Positions 25,501 to 40,500 are shown, numbered from the stretch's first letter. The stretch is DNA of 64,000 bases from Mesodorylaimus sp. YZB2_4 (GCA_030248295.1 JASANH010000585.1:1-64000); one strand, 5' to 3'. Program-made: numbers and translations. The notes: generated by a model from the sequence alone, not told the origin.

Positions 25501-28500
25501 CAGTCCGGCCAACATGGCATCCAACAGTTTCATAATTAGTTTCTTCTCAGCACTGTCCGTACACTCGAACGAATTCAATAGGCTCGTGATCACCTAAAAC
25601 AAACGATATTCAGACGAAACGAGACTAGAAGCTGGAAAATCCCCAGCGTACCTGCATATATGATATGCAGTGGATACCATTCAGTTTGTCCAGCTCTGGC
25701 ATAGCATCGATCAGGCAATCCAAAAATGTCAACAAAAGTTTATGATTCCTGAAAACATGAAACCTAAACGACTAATTTCAAGACTAACAAGAAAAAATAC
25801 TTTTTCTTGATCTCTCCTTCGTTTTCTGCATGGGGCGCTGGCTGCAAACTGCCAGGGCTCCCCGCTCGTGCATGCAACTGTTGCGCTGCGGCTACGACAT
25901 CGCCGTCATTGCTGCTTCGTCCACTGCCTGCGAAACAGACACACTCAAAGCACGAAGCATAAATCCCAGCCATTGTTTCTAACCAGATTCGACTCCCGAC
26001 CCTCCAGACTCTGACGCTGTACGAGCTGCTGCTTCAGCAGCTGGCCGATCCTCGGATGGAGAGACTCGCAACGTCGAACCTTCCGTCGCTGCGGTCGAAC
26101 CTTCTTCATCACTGAGTCCCGAACCAGTGGTGTCAGACAAGTGACCGCCATCGATCGATTCTTGAACGGACACTGATGGAAAATTGCTATTATCAGCCAC
26201 ATTAGCGGCGCCGTGCCCAGCACCAGCATTGGCCTGAAATCAACCAGCATTATATCTACCATTCCAAGGCCACAACGCAGTCTCTAACCTGGTCCTGCAA
26301 GCTCAGCGCGATGGCCAGTTCCATCATAGCTTCCTCGTCTCCATCGGCATGAATTTCGAAAACTTGATCAGGGGCTTCCGCGTCCGCTTCGCCATCCGTA
26401 TCATCCTCAACTAACAACGCATCCGGGGCAACTGGCTGATCATCGCCCATCAAAACGAATGGTGGCTGCTGATCCGGTTGCTGCATCAAGAACTGTTGCT
26501 GGTGCTGCAATTGAGCCAAAATTGCCAACTGCTGCGGCGTTGGCCCAAGGACTTCCGAATCAACCGAAGGTACGATAGGATCGAGTGGTTTCGGTGGCAC
26601 TAAAATTGGGTGAAATCAGTGATGATTCGTCCAAATAAAACGTCAGCCAGCTTACTAGGCGGCTTTACAAATGCTGGAACGACAACACGTTTCTTTTTCG
26701 CTTTTCGACGATAAATCCAACACAGCGCTTGACGACACGCCATGGCTATTTGCACATTCTGTAACACAAACTAGCTTCGGGATGAACTCCACTCCAGCCA
26801 CTCCATTCTCACCATACCTCGCAGAGTAAGAAATTCATCAAAGCCTTTACGACCACTGGTGTCAACGATATATCGGCCACGCAGTGTCCATGCAATATGT
26901 CCACAATTGCTCGTACCAGCCCGTCCACGTTCTCGATCTCCACACTGCCAATTGGACCGACAGACGGCCACGGCGAGACCAAATTCCGCAGATGCCAAAA
27001 TGCAGCAGGCAGTAGGGCCATCAAGTTGTCATTGGCATCGACGCCTAAAGCGAGAAAGGTGCAGAATGCAGGGTTCCACATTTGAATTTTGCACAACTAT
27101 CTCACCTGTCAGTATGGTCAGCGACTGGGGTCGACTGGCGGCGATGTTTCGAGCCAACGAGACCAAGAAAGCGAAAAATTCGGGATCCTTGTTCACTTCG
27201 ATGCGTTTCAATCCGACCAGCACGAATTTCAATATTAACAAGTCCTAAAACAGATAAATTGAAAAATATTTTTCTACTCATCCACTGCTAATCTTACCTT
27301 ATTACAATAATAATCGGTTTTCGATGACGAGAGCAATCGTAAAACGTTCTTCACGCTCTGAATTGTATCCGCATGAATCGATGTCGTCAATAAACTAGTC
27401 GCAAGATTGACCGTAAGACGGTGGTACTCCTAAAAACAGAATTCGATTAAGCCCAAGGCCGAGTCTTCTCATCAGTCCCACGACGTACCGTCAAGTCGAT
27501 AAACGTTGAAAATGTAGCGGCTAGTGCGTCAAAGACGTCTTTAATCGATCGTTCGAACTCGCCCATGTCACGCGAAGTACGTTTCTGTTGCAATAGTAAC
27601 TGCTCGTCAGCCTGCATTGACGATACTTGAGTCGACAGTGCGCGTGGTTCGGACGACAACAGCATCGGCGGCAAATCTTCATCGATATCATCCGGCCATC
27701 CAAAAGCCTCTTTCGTCTTTCCATACACCTTGACGCTATCGACCACGCACACGCCCGACTGGTCGCTAGTCGGACCAACTGCAAGAAAAACCAAAAGCTA
27801 TAGTAAAACAATCCTCATCTAATAAAACTCCAAAACTTACAAGTGATCGATAGCTTATTCCCAGTACTTATCGATTCCTCTTTCGAAAACGGCAAATCCA
27901 CCCATCGACTATGACTTAACGAAATCTAAAGAGATACCGCGCGCATACCTTCGTTGTCCCAAATAAATCATCAATGACTTACTGGTCTCCGACTTCCAAA
28001 CACCTCAATGTAGAGCGGCGCTTTTTCGATGCTGTGCTTGCCAATTTCGATTCGAACACCACAAATGACCATCCCAGATTCGCGATTAATAACTTCTAGC
28101 TGAAAGCCACCACCCTAAATCGAACGGCACATTATACGAGGCACTATATATTAAAGCACAGCAGCATACCTTTGCGCACGCAACGTACAGATTATTGGTC
28201 TGCAGACGATTACGCAATTGCAATGTGTTGTATATTTGCAATAGATCGCTACCACCGAACTGAAACGCGGTAATTTACAATAGACTCAAGCCCATCAGGC
28301 TTTAAATCATACCTCAACATCCATCAGCTGCTGACATTGCTCGAAGAAATCCACGGGAAATTCCGCCGTTTCGGGACGGTCTGAAATTGAGAAGAAATCT
28401 TCTCTAGCTCTGCACCAATCGAATATAGAAATTACCAGTTTTCCAAGTTCGTTTGTTGCGAGAGCGATAAGCCGTTTGTACGACGGGAAAGCGAAACGAC

Positions 28501-31500
28501 GATTGTCTCTTTATCCAAAACGATGTCAAATCTCTGTGAATAGAGACTGTACGCACGCTGCCGTCTTCACACAACAGCAGAACTGACGATTGCTGCAAAA
28601 AGAGAAGTCACGTCGATGCGTCATTCAGTGGCTGTCAAGAAGTGGCATTCACTCACCGCGTCTTCCCCTGGTCCCACGCTGCGGCACAGAACTGCGTCCA
28701 AGACCTAGAATACGATTCCGACGTCAAATAATCGATCGAATCGATCACATACATTGCCACAACAACATACCTTAGCTTTTGGTGGCAGTGTCAGTTCTTG
28801 AACCAAAATCGAGCGTGGCCGAAGGAAAAGAACCACAGGGGTTTGACTAGAATGCGTCAAAGCAACTAGAAGACCCCCGTGACCGTGAATCTCATTCCAA
28901 CGATATAACGATTGAGATGCGACCGATTTTTGTCCACTAAAAAACGCAAGAAATGATAACTCCGGTCCACATTATAAAACAACCGTACCTTTTCCAAGTA
29001 ATGAAATGTATTTTCTTCACAGTTCCCAGACCGGACGAAGACGGGTTGATTGAACAAAACATATTTTTTCCTGCAAAGCAAGACTGTGCTCGTGCTTCCA
29101 AGACACTGGCGCCTCGTCTTACCCGAGGTGTAAGAAACGAACAGCAATTGCAAACTGTGCGAATAATACACCGAGACACCGCCTCCTCCAAGATTACCAT
29201 TCGATTCTTCCAACTCGTCGTGGCGCATGTCCAACACGTCAGTGATGTAGAACGACCCATGCCGTTCGTTGTGACAATGATCGCCGAGACTTTGCGTGTA
29301 GATATAGCCGCTGGATGTCATCAGCAATAAGTAGCGTTCGATTCCTTGATTGCCATTATTCTTAGTTGCTAAATACAAAACACATGCCACCACCTCTTAT
29401 CAGTTCACTAACTACAATACCAGCTGCTGACCAGGGTTGGCCCTCCCGATTTCACAACTGTCGGGACATGGACATTGCAAAATTATCCATAGGCAACGAG
29501 CACCACTTCTACATATCTGGCAGCCAATACACTCACTTGGCATCGAAAGCACTCAGCTTTGTCCTCAGCAAAAAGCCAGCTCCTCTGACCCTCATTTTTC
29601 TTTAACGCAGCATCGAATACTACCAGGCCATTTCAATTCTAATTCATTCCAGCATCGACCGATCCACCGATCCGGCCGAACCGATCCGCCGATCCAGGGG
29701 GTGGATCGGATCCCGATCCGATCCGACCGCTGGATCGGCGGATCGGCATTTCAAATTTGCCGCGCATTACCTGCTTGAAAAACACGCGTATGACTTGTTT
29801 TACGATACTCCTCTGACATTTGAGTTCTCTCCCATAATCATTGTCTCTGTGACATCGTGTACGTGAAGTTTTTTAATGGGTTCCAGAGGTCAGAGAGAAA
29901 TCAGATGCAATGGCGAATAGAAGAAGTGAATAAGGAGCTTAACGATAGCTTAACGGAGCTGGATCAGGATCAGGGCGATCCCGATTGGGATAGGATTTTT
30001 CTGTGTTTTGCGTTTGAGCCTTTATACCTCACTGAAGCACTTTTCAGTCATACAGCTTTTTTGAAACTTCTCCAATCAATTATTATTATAGATAATTTGA
30101 AAATTGATTTGAAAAATAGGTAGTTCTGATACAGGCCATATATAGATATGCCATGCCAGCTCACGTCATGTCATGCTTTATTCCTGACCAAGCACCATGC
30201 AGCACTATCGGGGGTTAGGAAACATATGTCATGTATTGACAATTAATTTTACCCAGGCGAGAGTCGAACTCTCCCCTCTAATCGTAAGTGCGCACCTAGC
30301 GTGACAGGCAAACGACTACCGCAGGCTACGCCCCAGTTTTGCTTCCACCCCCAGAGCTGCTACAGACTACGATAAACAGACTAGCCTAGCTAGCGTGCTT
30401 TTTTCTTTATTTATGCAGAATCCCCATGCCTAATCGTCGGGATCCTGGCCTGTCGTTGAGGATCACGCGAAGAAACGAGCTTGTTTGGAGTCCCGCTTAT
30501 TGGGCCTGAAGGCCCAATTAAGATATGTAAAACGATTTGAAATCAGAGTTTTTTAAATCAGTGAATGAAGAACAAAGATTGCGCAGAATTTTGGACACAG
30601 TTTTTGGCTTGGGATCGGTTAGGATCGGATCGGCTGGATCGGATCGGATCGGATCGGATCGGCCGGATCGGATCGGATCGGGATCGGATCGGGCCGATCC
30701 AGAGCATGGATCGGATCGGGATCCGGACTGAGGGTCGGATCGGTCGATGCTGGAATTCATTCCTGGAGAACGAATTAGAAGGTCAGTCCATCGTCACTCA
30801 CTGTCCTCTACCTGTGATGTTTGGGGCGCCAAACTCAATTTTCAATTAGTTGATGGGTGCAGGGTACCAGTACGGTATAATTTTCATACCCATGGACCCA
30901 TTATCCATGGACATGGTTGCACTGATTGTGAGAAGCACAGATCTTTCATCAATACTTTAATTTTTTGCCCTTTAGCTTGCTCACAGCAAACAATCTCACA
31001 TTGTTTTGAATGCATCGGTTTTGACTCCAAATATTCGAGAAAATGAGCAGTTGGAGCAAAAATTTTCACAATTTCTACAAAGTCACCCAGACCCGACAAC
31101 TTTACCCTCTCCCCAAGCCCCGACTCCAGTCATAGATTTTTGCCCAGATCGCTAAAACCAACCCATGGCAACTAATAAAATCAGCTACTCCCTTTTCTCC
31201 ACGTACCTCGACAAACAAACGTCGCATCACGAATTTTTCCAGCTGGTAACAAAAAATCATATTCGGGTCGGGCGGAACTCTTTGCCAAATCGTACACGCG
31301 AACAAAATCTGCCGTTACTAAGGCGATTTCCGTCGTGCTTCCAGGCAACCATATAGCCTAAAAACGCGTGGAGTATATGTATCCCGTCCACAAATGTCCC
31401 TGATCCCTATATCGTACCTTTATCACGAAATTTCCAACGTCCAAATTCAGTGACAGCGTCAAACGATCGCAAATGGAACCAGTTTGTGACAGCGTGACAA

Positions 31501-34500
31501 TAACGCATTCCTGGAACAAATACGTCCATCGTTGGAAATCGCACTGGCTAACACCGTAACCTCACTTTTAAGCCGCAAATAGCGATATAGTCTTCGCAAA
31601 GTGGATTTTCCGATGCCGACAAGATTGTAAACGGGAATGAATCGGCAGCGCTACGCTATAATTACAAAAATATTCATTATTTCAAAGCAGCGAGCCGAAA
31701 CAACGCATTACCGAAAACGTTGGCTTCTTTTTCCCATTTTCCACTTGCTTCAGGAAGCTCGACAAATGCATAATGGCCACCTACAATAAAAAAGGGACAG
31801 TCAGAAAGCGCAATGACTAATCACATCTTCCATTACCTTGCAGCGATCATGCACTACGGCCAGAAATTGTTTCCGTTTGTTTTGATTACTAGCGCAAGCC
31901 AGGCAAGTTCGATGCAAAATATGATTCAATAACAATTGCTTGATTGTCTGTCCTTGATCGCCCGCGAAGCTAGTTTTTACGGTCACATTCTCGAAAGCAT
32001 TCTCTTGAGAAGCGCCACTTATACTCTAAAAGAATCAAATGGGTCAAAACAAACTTTTAGAACCTCACACAACAAACCGCCATAGATTCCACCGTATCAC
32101 ACCAGAATTCTTCGGAATCGTGCAATTCAGATAGCGAATGCCTTAAATTTGCCAGATTCCCAATCGATGAATTGGATTCAGCCGCGACGGCAACGGCTGG
32201 AGCTAGCTTTTCCACGAATTCCAACAGATTCTTAACGACACCGCCTTTCACAGCCACCTGCAATTTACATACTCAGAGAATCTCAGACTTGCCAAAAACT
32301 AGAGGAAATCTTACTAATTCTTTCCGCAATTCTTCACGATCCCGAGCATCTCCGTAGAATTGCACTAGCTTTCTCTGCTCTTCACTCGACTTTTGCCCAT
32401 CGAGTCCCAACTTCGAGTCAGCTTGGCTCTTCGATTGCGACCGACGGACACCAGAAGCTGATTTTTCGGCGGCCCTGTCATCCGATGCAATCGGCGCAGA
32501 TTTAGTTGCTGATTTGAATTTTGTACGCTTTACCAAAGCCTAGAATCCACACTCGTTCTATCGTTTCCCCAAATAATAACAAGCAAATCCACATTACCTG
32601 ACAGCTGGGTTCCGACTTTGCTCCGCAATCGCAGAAAAACGATCCGTATTTTGAATACGACAAATCGTGGCCCTTGTGGCATACTTTAGCGCACACGGTG
32701 CACACGCCCTCGCCATCGACCATGCCACACGTGTGACAATGATACCTACAGTATGATCATACATTACAAATGCACTGTCGATCTCTACCTGAACACATTA
32801 CCAATGCTGGTTCATGAATTCCTTCTGTGTGACAGTAAACGTGCATAACTTGCTGTCCAACGCATCATCCTCCGAATCTTCGCCACCGCTTTCATCATCT
32901 TCCGCTTGGGCTAAAATGCTACGCACTCTCATCTTTGTCAAGCAAACAGTAGAGCAGGACTTACTCGTCAGTTCTTCAATGCCTTCCGGTTCCTGCTCCC
33001 CCGAAGACAAATCACTATCGTAGCCAGTAGTTGATACTTGATTCTGCCGCTGATTATACAAGTCCATCAATTCTTTCACGTAATTCAGTATCGTAGACAC
33101 CGCTTCGCCCAACATTCTCAAAACGGTATTCGCATCACCCGTCTTAATCCGAGTCAACGAATCGCCCGAACTCATTCGACTCGTGCACAATTTCATCCAA
33201 TCATTGGCGGCTTTTAGTAAATCGCGATGACCAAGCCCTAAAATCAAAATAGTCTGCAATACTCACTCTCACAAGCAAGCATCACAACACATACCTCGAC
33301 CAACGGACGCAAAACGAGACGCTGATGAAAACAAGTGAGCAAACGGTCCCCGTGCACCACTCTCTTCCATTCCACTCGCCGAGTGATTCGTCGACAGAAC
33401 TGAGGTCATTACTGGAATCATTGTCTCCAATAACAGACGAGAAATTTCGATACTATCGCACGATAAAGCGCGATTTGCTGATCGAGCCAACGCTTCCAGG
33501 AACAAACAGCATTCGGTCATCACTAGCGACCGACCAGACAACGAACTTTCAATATCCTATACAGACCTAGTGTACGAGCAGTAGAATAAACTATAGCAAA
33601 TACACCTTACCTCACTGACGACAAACACACGGTTCAACAGCTGCTGTAGCAACTGAGGCTCGAAGCTGAACGATTTCGTGATTCGATGACAAAACTCATT
33701 AAAGGTCTGTTCATGAGGAACCATTTCAGCTAAACCGCATAAGCCATCGTATCCGAACCCAGTTCGCATCCCATCAAATACTAACTTACTCGTTTGAAAT
33801 ATCTTAGCCAATAATCGGACAAGGGCGATCGTGAATCCTAAACTCGCTACTGGCCGAGCCGCAGTTCGAAGCAAATTGCTTGTATCTACAAAGCACACAA
33901 AATAAAACACAGCCCAACATTGCACCAGCCTCACTTCGCACCTCCAATACTGGTCAACACGTGCACCAGTACTTTTCTTCCGGGCAACACTTCCAACGCC
34001 GATTCGAACAATGCCAAACATTGATCCGCCACTTTCGGCTCGAATGCACTAAAATGAATAAGAGAACAACTTCACAACCCACCCCCCAAACTCGATCAGC
34101 AAACCTTACCCGTTATCATTAACGGAATGATCAACCACAATTTCGTACGCCGTCGGTAGAGCGTGTCGATACACGCTCTCTTGAAAAACATCATGCTTTT
34201 GCGCGGCATGAATATTCATTATCACTGAAAAAGCCTGCAAAACAAAAAAATTACAACACACATCAGGCTTAAATCTAGAAAGACTTACGAAATCGCTCAA
34301 ATGAGATGCCAAAACATCGAATAAAATAGGCATCATTATTTCGTCGACAGCCTTCTCTTCCACGATCTTCGGATACCAGCTGAAATGGTCATATCCCATA
34401 AACACTACTTTCTTCCAGCGTAATCACCCCATCTTACCTAATCGTATCTGCCACCAAGTGAAAACTTGTGTGCGTCACTCGCTTTACCATAATCAACTGG

Positions 34501-37500
34501 GACGATGGCCAATCATCTACAAAAGCTTCCCCCTAAAACCCTCCCTCATTGTCCCATAGAAAAAGGCTTACTAGTTGCCAAAGTCTCGACATGAGCCAAA
34601 TAGACTGAACGTAGATAATACTCGACCGGAGCCAAATCTTGTGCGAATTCGTTCCTCTGCAACCCGTAATCCATTATATTCAGATAAAACCAAAAGAAAA
34701 ATACTCTCCTACCCAAGATCCAGCCGCTGGAAACTGGTTCAGATTCCGACGATTCCAAAATTCGATCGAAGCCCTCAGCGACGGATGAGCATTATACCAA
34801 CACCCATTCGTTATCGTACTGCTCTGATGTGGATGCGTGCCGCACAGAGACATCAATTTCAGCGCCGCTTGTCGCGCCTCCGGAGTAGAAGGAAACCCAC
34901 CACTTGGCATCCTGATCGCACGTTCGATCAATAGCGACCTACAAACATTTCCCACATCCCAACTAGCCTACTTTCTAGATTCCAACTCACTCACCTCGCC
35001 GCCGAAAAGAAGTCCATCAATACGTTCCTGAAAGTTCGAATCGGTATCGCATCTGCGGATATTTTGGTTTTCCCACCATCCTGCAATATAAAACACTTCA
35101 TCATTCCCATTCCTCAGCACACAGCAATCGACTTACTGATTGACGCGCTGAATCCAAGAGAGCGTAGGCGCGACAAAGCAATACATCGGAGTAAACAATG
35201 TCCACGAACGATGGAAACTCGGCCAGATTTGAATAGGCAACATCCACAACCCATTTGCCCTTCTGCAAATAACCAAACATGACCCAGTGAACAGTAAACG
35301 CTCACTGTCCTTCCCTTACCATATTTTCGATAGCTTTTCCAATCAAAGCCAAAATTAAAGCAGCATCGTCATTTTTTGCCGTTACCTGACGCACGATTTC
35401 TTCCACTTGTTCCGCATTTCGCCCTTGTTTTATCAAACCGTCCTAAACCAACTAATGCATAGAAGTGGATCAAAACGACATAAATGTCACACACCTTAAC
35501 CCAGCCACCAAAACCAGCTTCCGTCATTCGAATTCCTGTCGATAATAAGAACACACGAGACTTGCCGACTGGAGCCGTCGATACTGTCTCCGTCGTCCAC
35601 GAAGCCACTTCTTCCAAAAATTTCACCGATGGCGGTAATAAATTGAGGATTCGCCAAGTCAATGTGCAACAATAATGCAGCACTGCACGTTGGAAAGTGC
35701 TCGTCTGTTCGCTCGGGCGAAAATGATCGTAGAAAGTGGTCAGCTCGCAACACGAATCGTACAGTTCGCTATAACTTGCCACAGTTTGGATAAAAGTCGC
35801 AGCTAAGCCATCAAGTTTCGGAATAGTATCCATCGATACATTCCATAGCAAAGTATAGAAAAATGGTGCCATTTTCACTAAAATCCACAAACAATCATCA
35901 TCTTCCCGCTTCTTATAAATTCCGCTTACCTTGTTGCATATTAGGAGTTTCTGTTCGATAAATCTCTTCGATACTCTCGCCAGAACAATGAACTGAAATA
36001 GGACGTCGACTCGATTCCAGGATGAGCGACGGCGGACCCGTCTCCTCTATCGTCGACTGAATCGGGAATACATCTCTCTTCAACTAAAAATACAACGCCG
36101 CTACGTACAGTCAACCCGAATCCAACAAATTTGTTTCCAAGTACCTGTACAAGGAATTCCTGCGGCGGCTCATTGAAATATTGCAACAAATATTCGAAAA
36201 TGATCATTAAACGAGCGAAATGAGACGACACGTTGTTGTGCAAGATTCTGTAATCGATCAGAACCCATTCAATACACTCCTCCCACAGATCACCGTGCTC
36301 TTACCTGGTTTTACGGTTTTCGTTAACAACCTCCGTTATGGTCTTGTTCACGGCCATAAGAACGGTCTTCTTTTGCATCAACTGCAGCGAATGAAATAAC
36401 GACAGTAACACCAGCAAATGTTCGATGTTCACATCTATAGCAAAGCATACGTGCCGATCAATACCACAACAGTCATCATCACGCCTCCCCGCTTACCCAC
36501 GATATCAATTTGGTCGTGCTCCATGAATGTATTCTGCTTCAAACTATTCAAGAATCGTTTCCAAATCGTGACAATCACAGCGCCAGTTTCGCTGTGCCCG
36601 GATTCGTCTCGTTCTCTGGAAATCAATAAAACGTTGAATTATTTTGAAATGTCCATTCATAAAAGGACACATTCAACCCACTTGTTTTGTCTCAATAATA
36701 ACATTTGACATAGTATTCCTGCGAGACACGGCGATAAACTCAAGGGCCACTCAACGTCCGTATCCTCCGTTCTAATGCTAATATTCAATTTCTCCAATAA
36801 GCAAATCTGAAAATCCATCAACACACTCGTATGACGCCAAAAAGATAAGTGCAGCTGAAGAAACTCCTCCACACTCACCTCCAAAGCTTCATTCAATAAC
36901 CCGTTGGCAATCAGATTATGAACAAATTTGGTCAACGTGGTCGAGAACTCTGCCACGGATTCGTCTAAAACACAAAGACGACTCCCAACCACAGAGCTCG
37001 CTCGTTTAGATTAGACGATCATTAGTAGGACTCATCCCCTCCGATACCTTCCCCCGAGTGATCTCATTGAATTAGGCTTCCATAACTCGAGACCCATTTT
37101 AACGAGGCTACGTAAGAGCTTTTCATCCCACCAACAACATATAAGAAGCAAAAGCATATAAGAATAGCCCGAGGAGAATTCGGTCAATTCGACATCGACA
37201 GCCGCACAAAGGAGGTACGCATACACCAGTCTATGGCGACCATGACTTCCCTTAGTTTTTATGCGCTCCTCTTTCTCATCCTCTCCGTCAATCAACTCCA
37301 TTTTTCGGTCGTAGCCGAGTCGCATCACAACACTGCGGCCATGGCCAACGGCCAGCAGACCAACACGGTATGTTTATATCCTTACTTTTGATCCCCATCC
37401 CCCAGTCACTGCCCTAGCCCTTTCAGCGTTACCTAACCAAACGATCGTCGGGTTACATGGAAAGACTGCCGAGGATCAACGACGACTACGAGAAACGTTT

Positions 37501-40500
37501 GAGAACGTTGCCCCTCCGTTTCGGCAAACGAAGTCAACCCCTACTCTGCTACATCTCGCCATCAGCGTGCGTTTACTGAACGGATCGAGAAGATTAGAAG
37601 CGAGTGATCAGTGATAATAACTTATCTAACTTACCAACCAAACTTCCTGGCTCCCGTTGTACATCAACGGTGCGGATTAGCGTCGCCAAATGTCCCACTT
37701 CCCGTTCCGTCCAGCAAGAACTTATACTTTTCTTTAACGAGTCCATACGATAACCGTACAGAAAATCATCGTTCAGCATCCGTACGCAGCTTATTGACAA
37801 CGACATATACTGAAACCAGAAGAATGGATCAGTCTCTATGTGTCTCTCTCCACTCTCTCCAGAGCACTTTTTTAGGCTACGAGTTACCGTGACATGACAC
37901 ATGCGTTCCAGAGCACGTAGTGCCAAAGTCCCACAGCTATCAATCCCCCAGTAACCCACATCCGCTACTTACCGTGTGAGCATCCTCTTTCACTCCCAAT
38001 ATGGCGGACGATTCAGACGTTGCTGTTGTACGTCGTCGTAGTCCACTGTGCAGAATGCCAGCCGATTGCTTGACGGCCGAATCGACCAGTTGTGGCACGC
38101 TAGACAGCAGCTCTTCCAACCATGACCCCAAGAGAGGTTCGTTATCTATAAGATGCCATAATCAATACTTGACACACACTCAAACACGCGCTCATACCTG
38201 ATTCGCTCGGCGTATTTGGCACCGACTGAATCTGCGTAGCGTCCGACTCGGAATCTTGACGTTTACTGCCATTGGCCATTTCATTTACACTAGCTTTGAT
38301 CGACGTACGGTTTTCGCGTACCGCATCGACGCCCTGCAATACTCATCGTTCACTTCATGATGATACAAGAAACCTTTTCTTACCTTCAAGAACGAGTCCC
38401 GTGCAATGGTCACGAGTACAGGGAGTATCTTGCACCGTCGATTTATAAAATCGAATCGTTGCCAGGATGTGAGAACACTGTTCACATTCAGATCCGTCAC
38501 CATATCCTGCAATCGCCCTCTATTATTTCACAAACTCTTAAAAACTTACTGTTTCTCACAGATTTGCCAGTATCCGTTTTCAAATCAGCCAACAATGGTT
38601 GCAACAGAGTCAAGAACTGTTGCGCGATGCATACGATTACTCCGCTAAAAACTCAATGCTCAATTAGCCTCAAAAAAATAAAAATAAAACCACCATACTT
38701 CATATCATATTCCCGCAACATAAAATCCAACGCGGACGAAATGCACCAAACACCGAGGGCCCGCATGTTTTGCAATTGCTAAAATAGGAAAACAGTGACA
38801 TAACAAAACGATCGCCAAGACACCTCATGCTTACCGTGCCGCCAATATTGTGCGAAAGCTGGATATTGTTCAGAATTGTCGAAAATATAACCAACTACAA
38901 TTATAGATTCCCTGGCATATAAATTAAAGATGCTGATCAAAAAATATAACTTACCGATTTCTCAACGACGTTGTTTACGAACGTTTCCAAATCTTGAGCC
39001 GCAGTCGCTTCCGCATCCGATTTCGGCGCGTAGTTATGATACGCGATCACGACCGTGCAAGCTGCCAGTATGCAAGTACAGCCCAACGAGCACAGCTGCA
39101 ATCAAATGCATTTGATACATAAGCACGCACTTCCATTGCCTAGTCCACACCTCAGCAAATCTCACTGCAAGACAACTGGACCTGAAAGATCGACAGGCCC
39201 AGCCCACAACCAGAACCACAAGATACAGTAGCGTTCTCAACGAGCTGGGGGGGGGGAGAACGGCTTTCACAAAATGCACAAGTCCTGCTTTTTCTGAAAT
39301 ATAGAGACTTTGGGGAATGACTGAACTGATAAAGAGGAAGGAAGGGATTTGTTTTCTAATTGGTGACTGATTCTTCGCTTTTTTGCTTGTCTGATCTTAA
39401 ATGCAATGATATAAATACCGCACTACAAATTATCCAAGGAAAGGGAATTTCTGGCTGTTTCTTCGCTGGTTACTTAGAATGAGTTGTTGGTCATCTACAG
39501 GGAGCGAAAAATGCTCGTTTAAAAAATGTCGATTTGTGGTCGGGATTGAGGAGTTTCGACCTGGAACTAACGCCACCCACAAGACGCTTACCTTCGATAG
39601 ACGATCGGGTGTCAATGGCTCCAATAAGGGCAATACTACAACCCTCGACACCATCACTATGTCATTCAAAAACGACGAGTGCCTGCAAGGAAAATGCAAA
39701 GATATGCACAGGACAGTCGCATACCAAAGTGTTTGAACAACGTACGAATCAAATATGCTTTGGCATTCACTAGCGTTTATGTTGGCGAAGGGCGCTTCCC
39801 CACGCATCATATCTCGGAACATTAGGTTATAGCGGGCCAAAAATGGTAATTTCAAACATACGTCGATCAAAATTGACCCGGCGTTCAACAGGGACAAGTG
39901 CTGCATGCACTCACTGACGAACTGATCCTAAAACCAAACCTTTAAGGCCAGAACACAAGCAGGGTGTTGAAGCTACAGTACCTTGACATCTTTCGCAGCG
40001 TCTGTCGGAGTGGTTGGTTTTGATGACTCTTTCGATTTCTCGACCACTGAATCCGGCGGCACAGATACGCTCAGGAAATCAATAAGGTTTGTCATAACGG
40101 TCTCTGCTCTTGGAGGGGTTGAAGGTGACAATAACGCAGGAACACGATCCTTTTTGCGACCTTTCATGCTCATTTCATCCTCTGATAATTTGTCGGCTGA
40201 AAAGTAATCATCAGGCAACTTTTATTCAAAGAAAGAGCTTTAATTTACCGCCAATGGTAGCTCGAATATGCGGCGGCAATTGCGACGATTTCAATAAAGC
40301 TGCCAATGTAATCACATCCGATCGCTGCAAAAATCCTAGCCCTTTGCAAAGGCTTTTCACTAACAGTACGAACTGTTTCTGAAAAGTTTTAGAGATTGTC
40401 ATGAATCGAAAACTGTGGAAATCTATCCTCCACGTACCGGCATTACAGAACAATGTCCGTGTGGTGTTTCCAATCGATTTAATATAAATTCGGCCAATAT

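Noticed and set aside
30499-30519. Perfect 8-bp hairpin ATTGGGCC-TGAA-GGCCCAAT
   Set aside because: Lies inside the TIR transposon and is too short to claim as a separate functional element.
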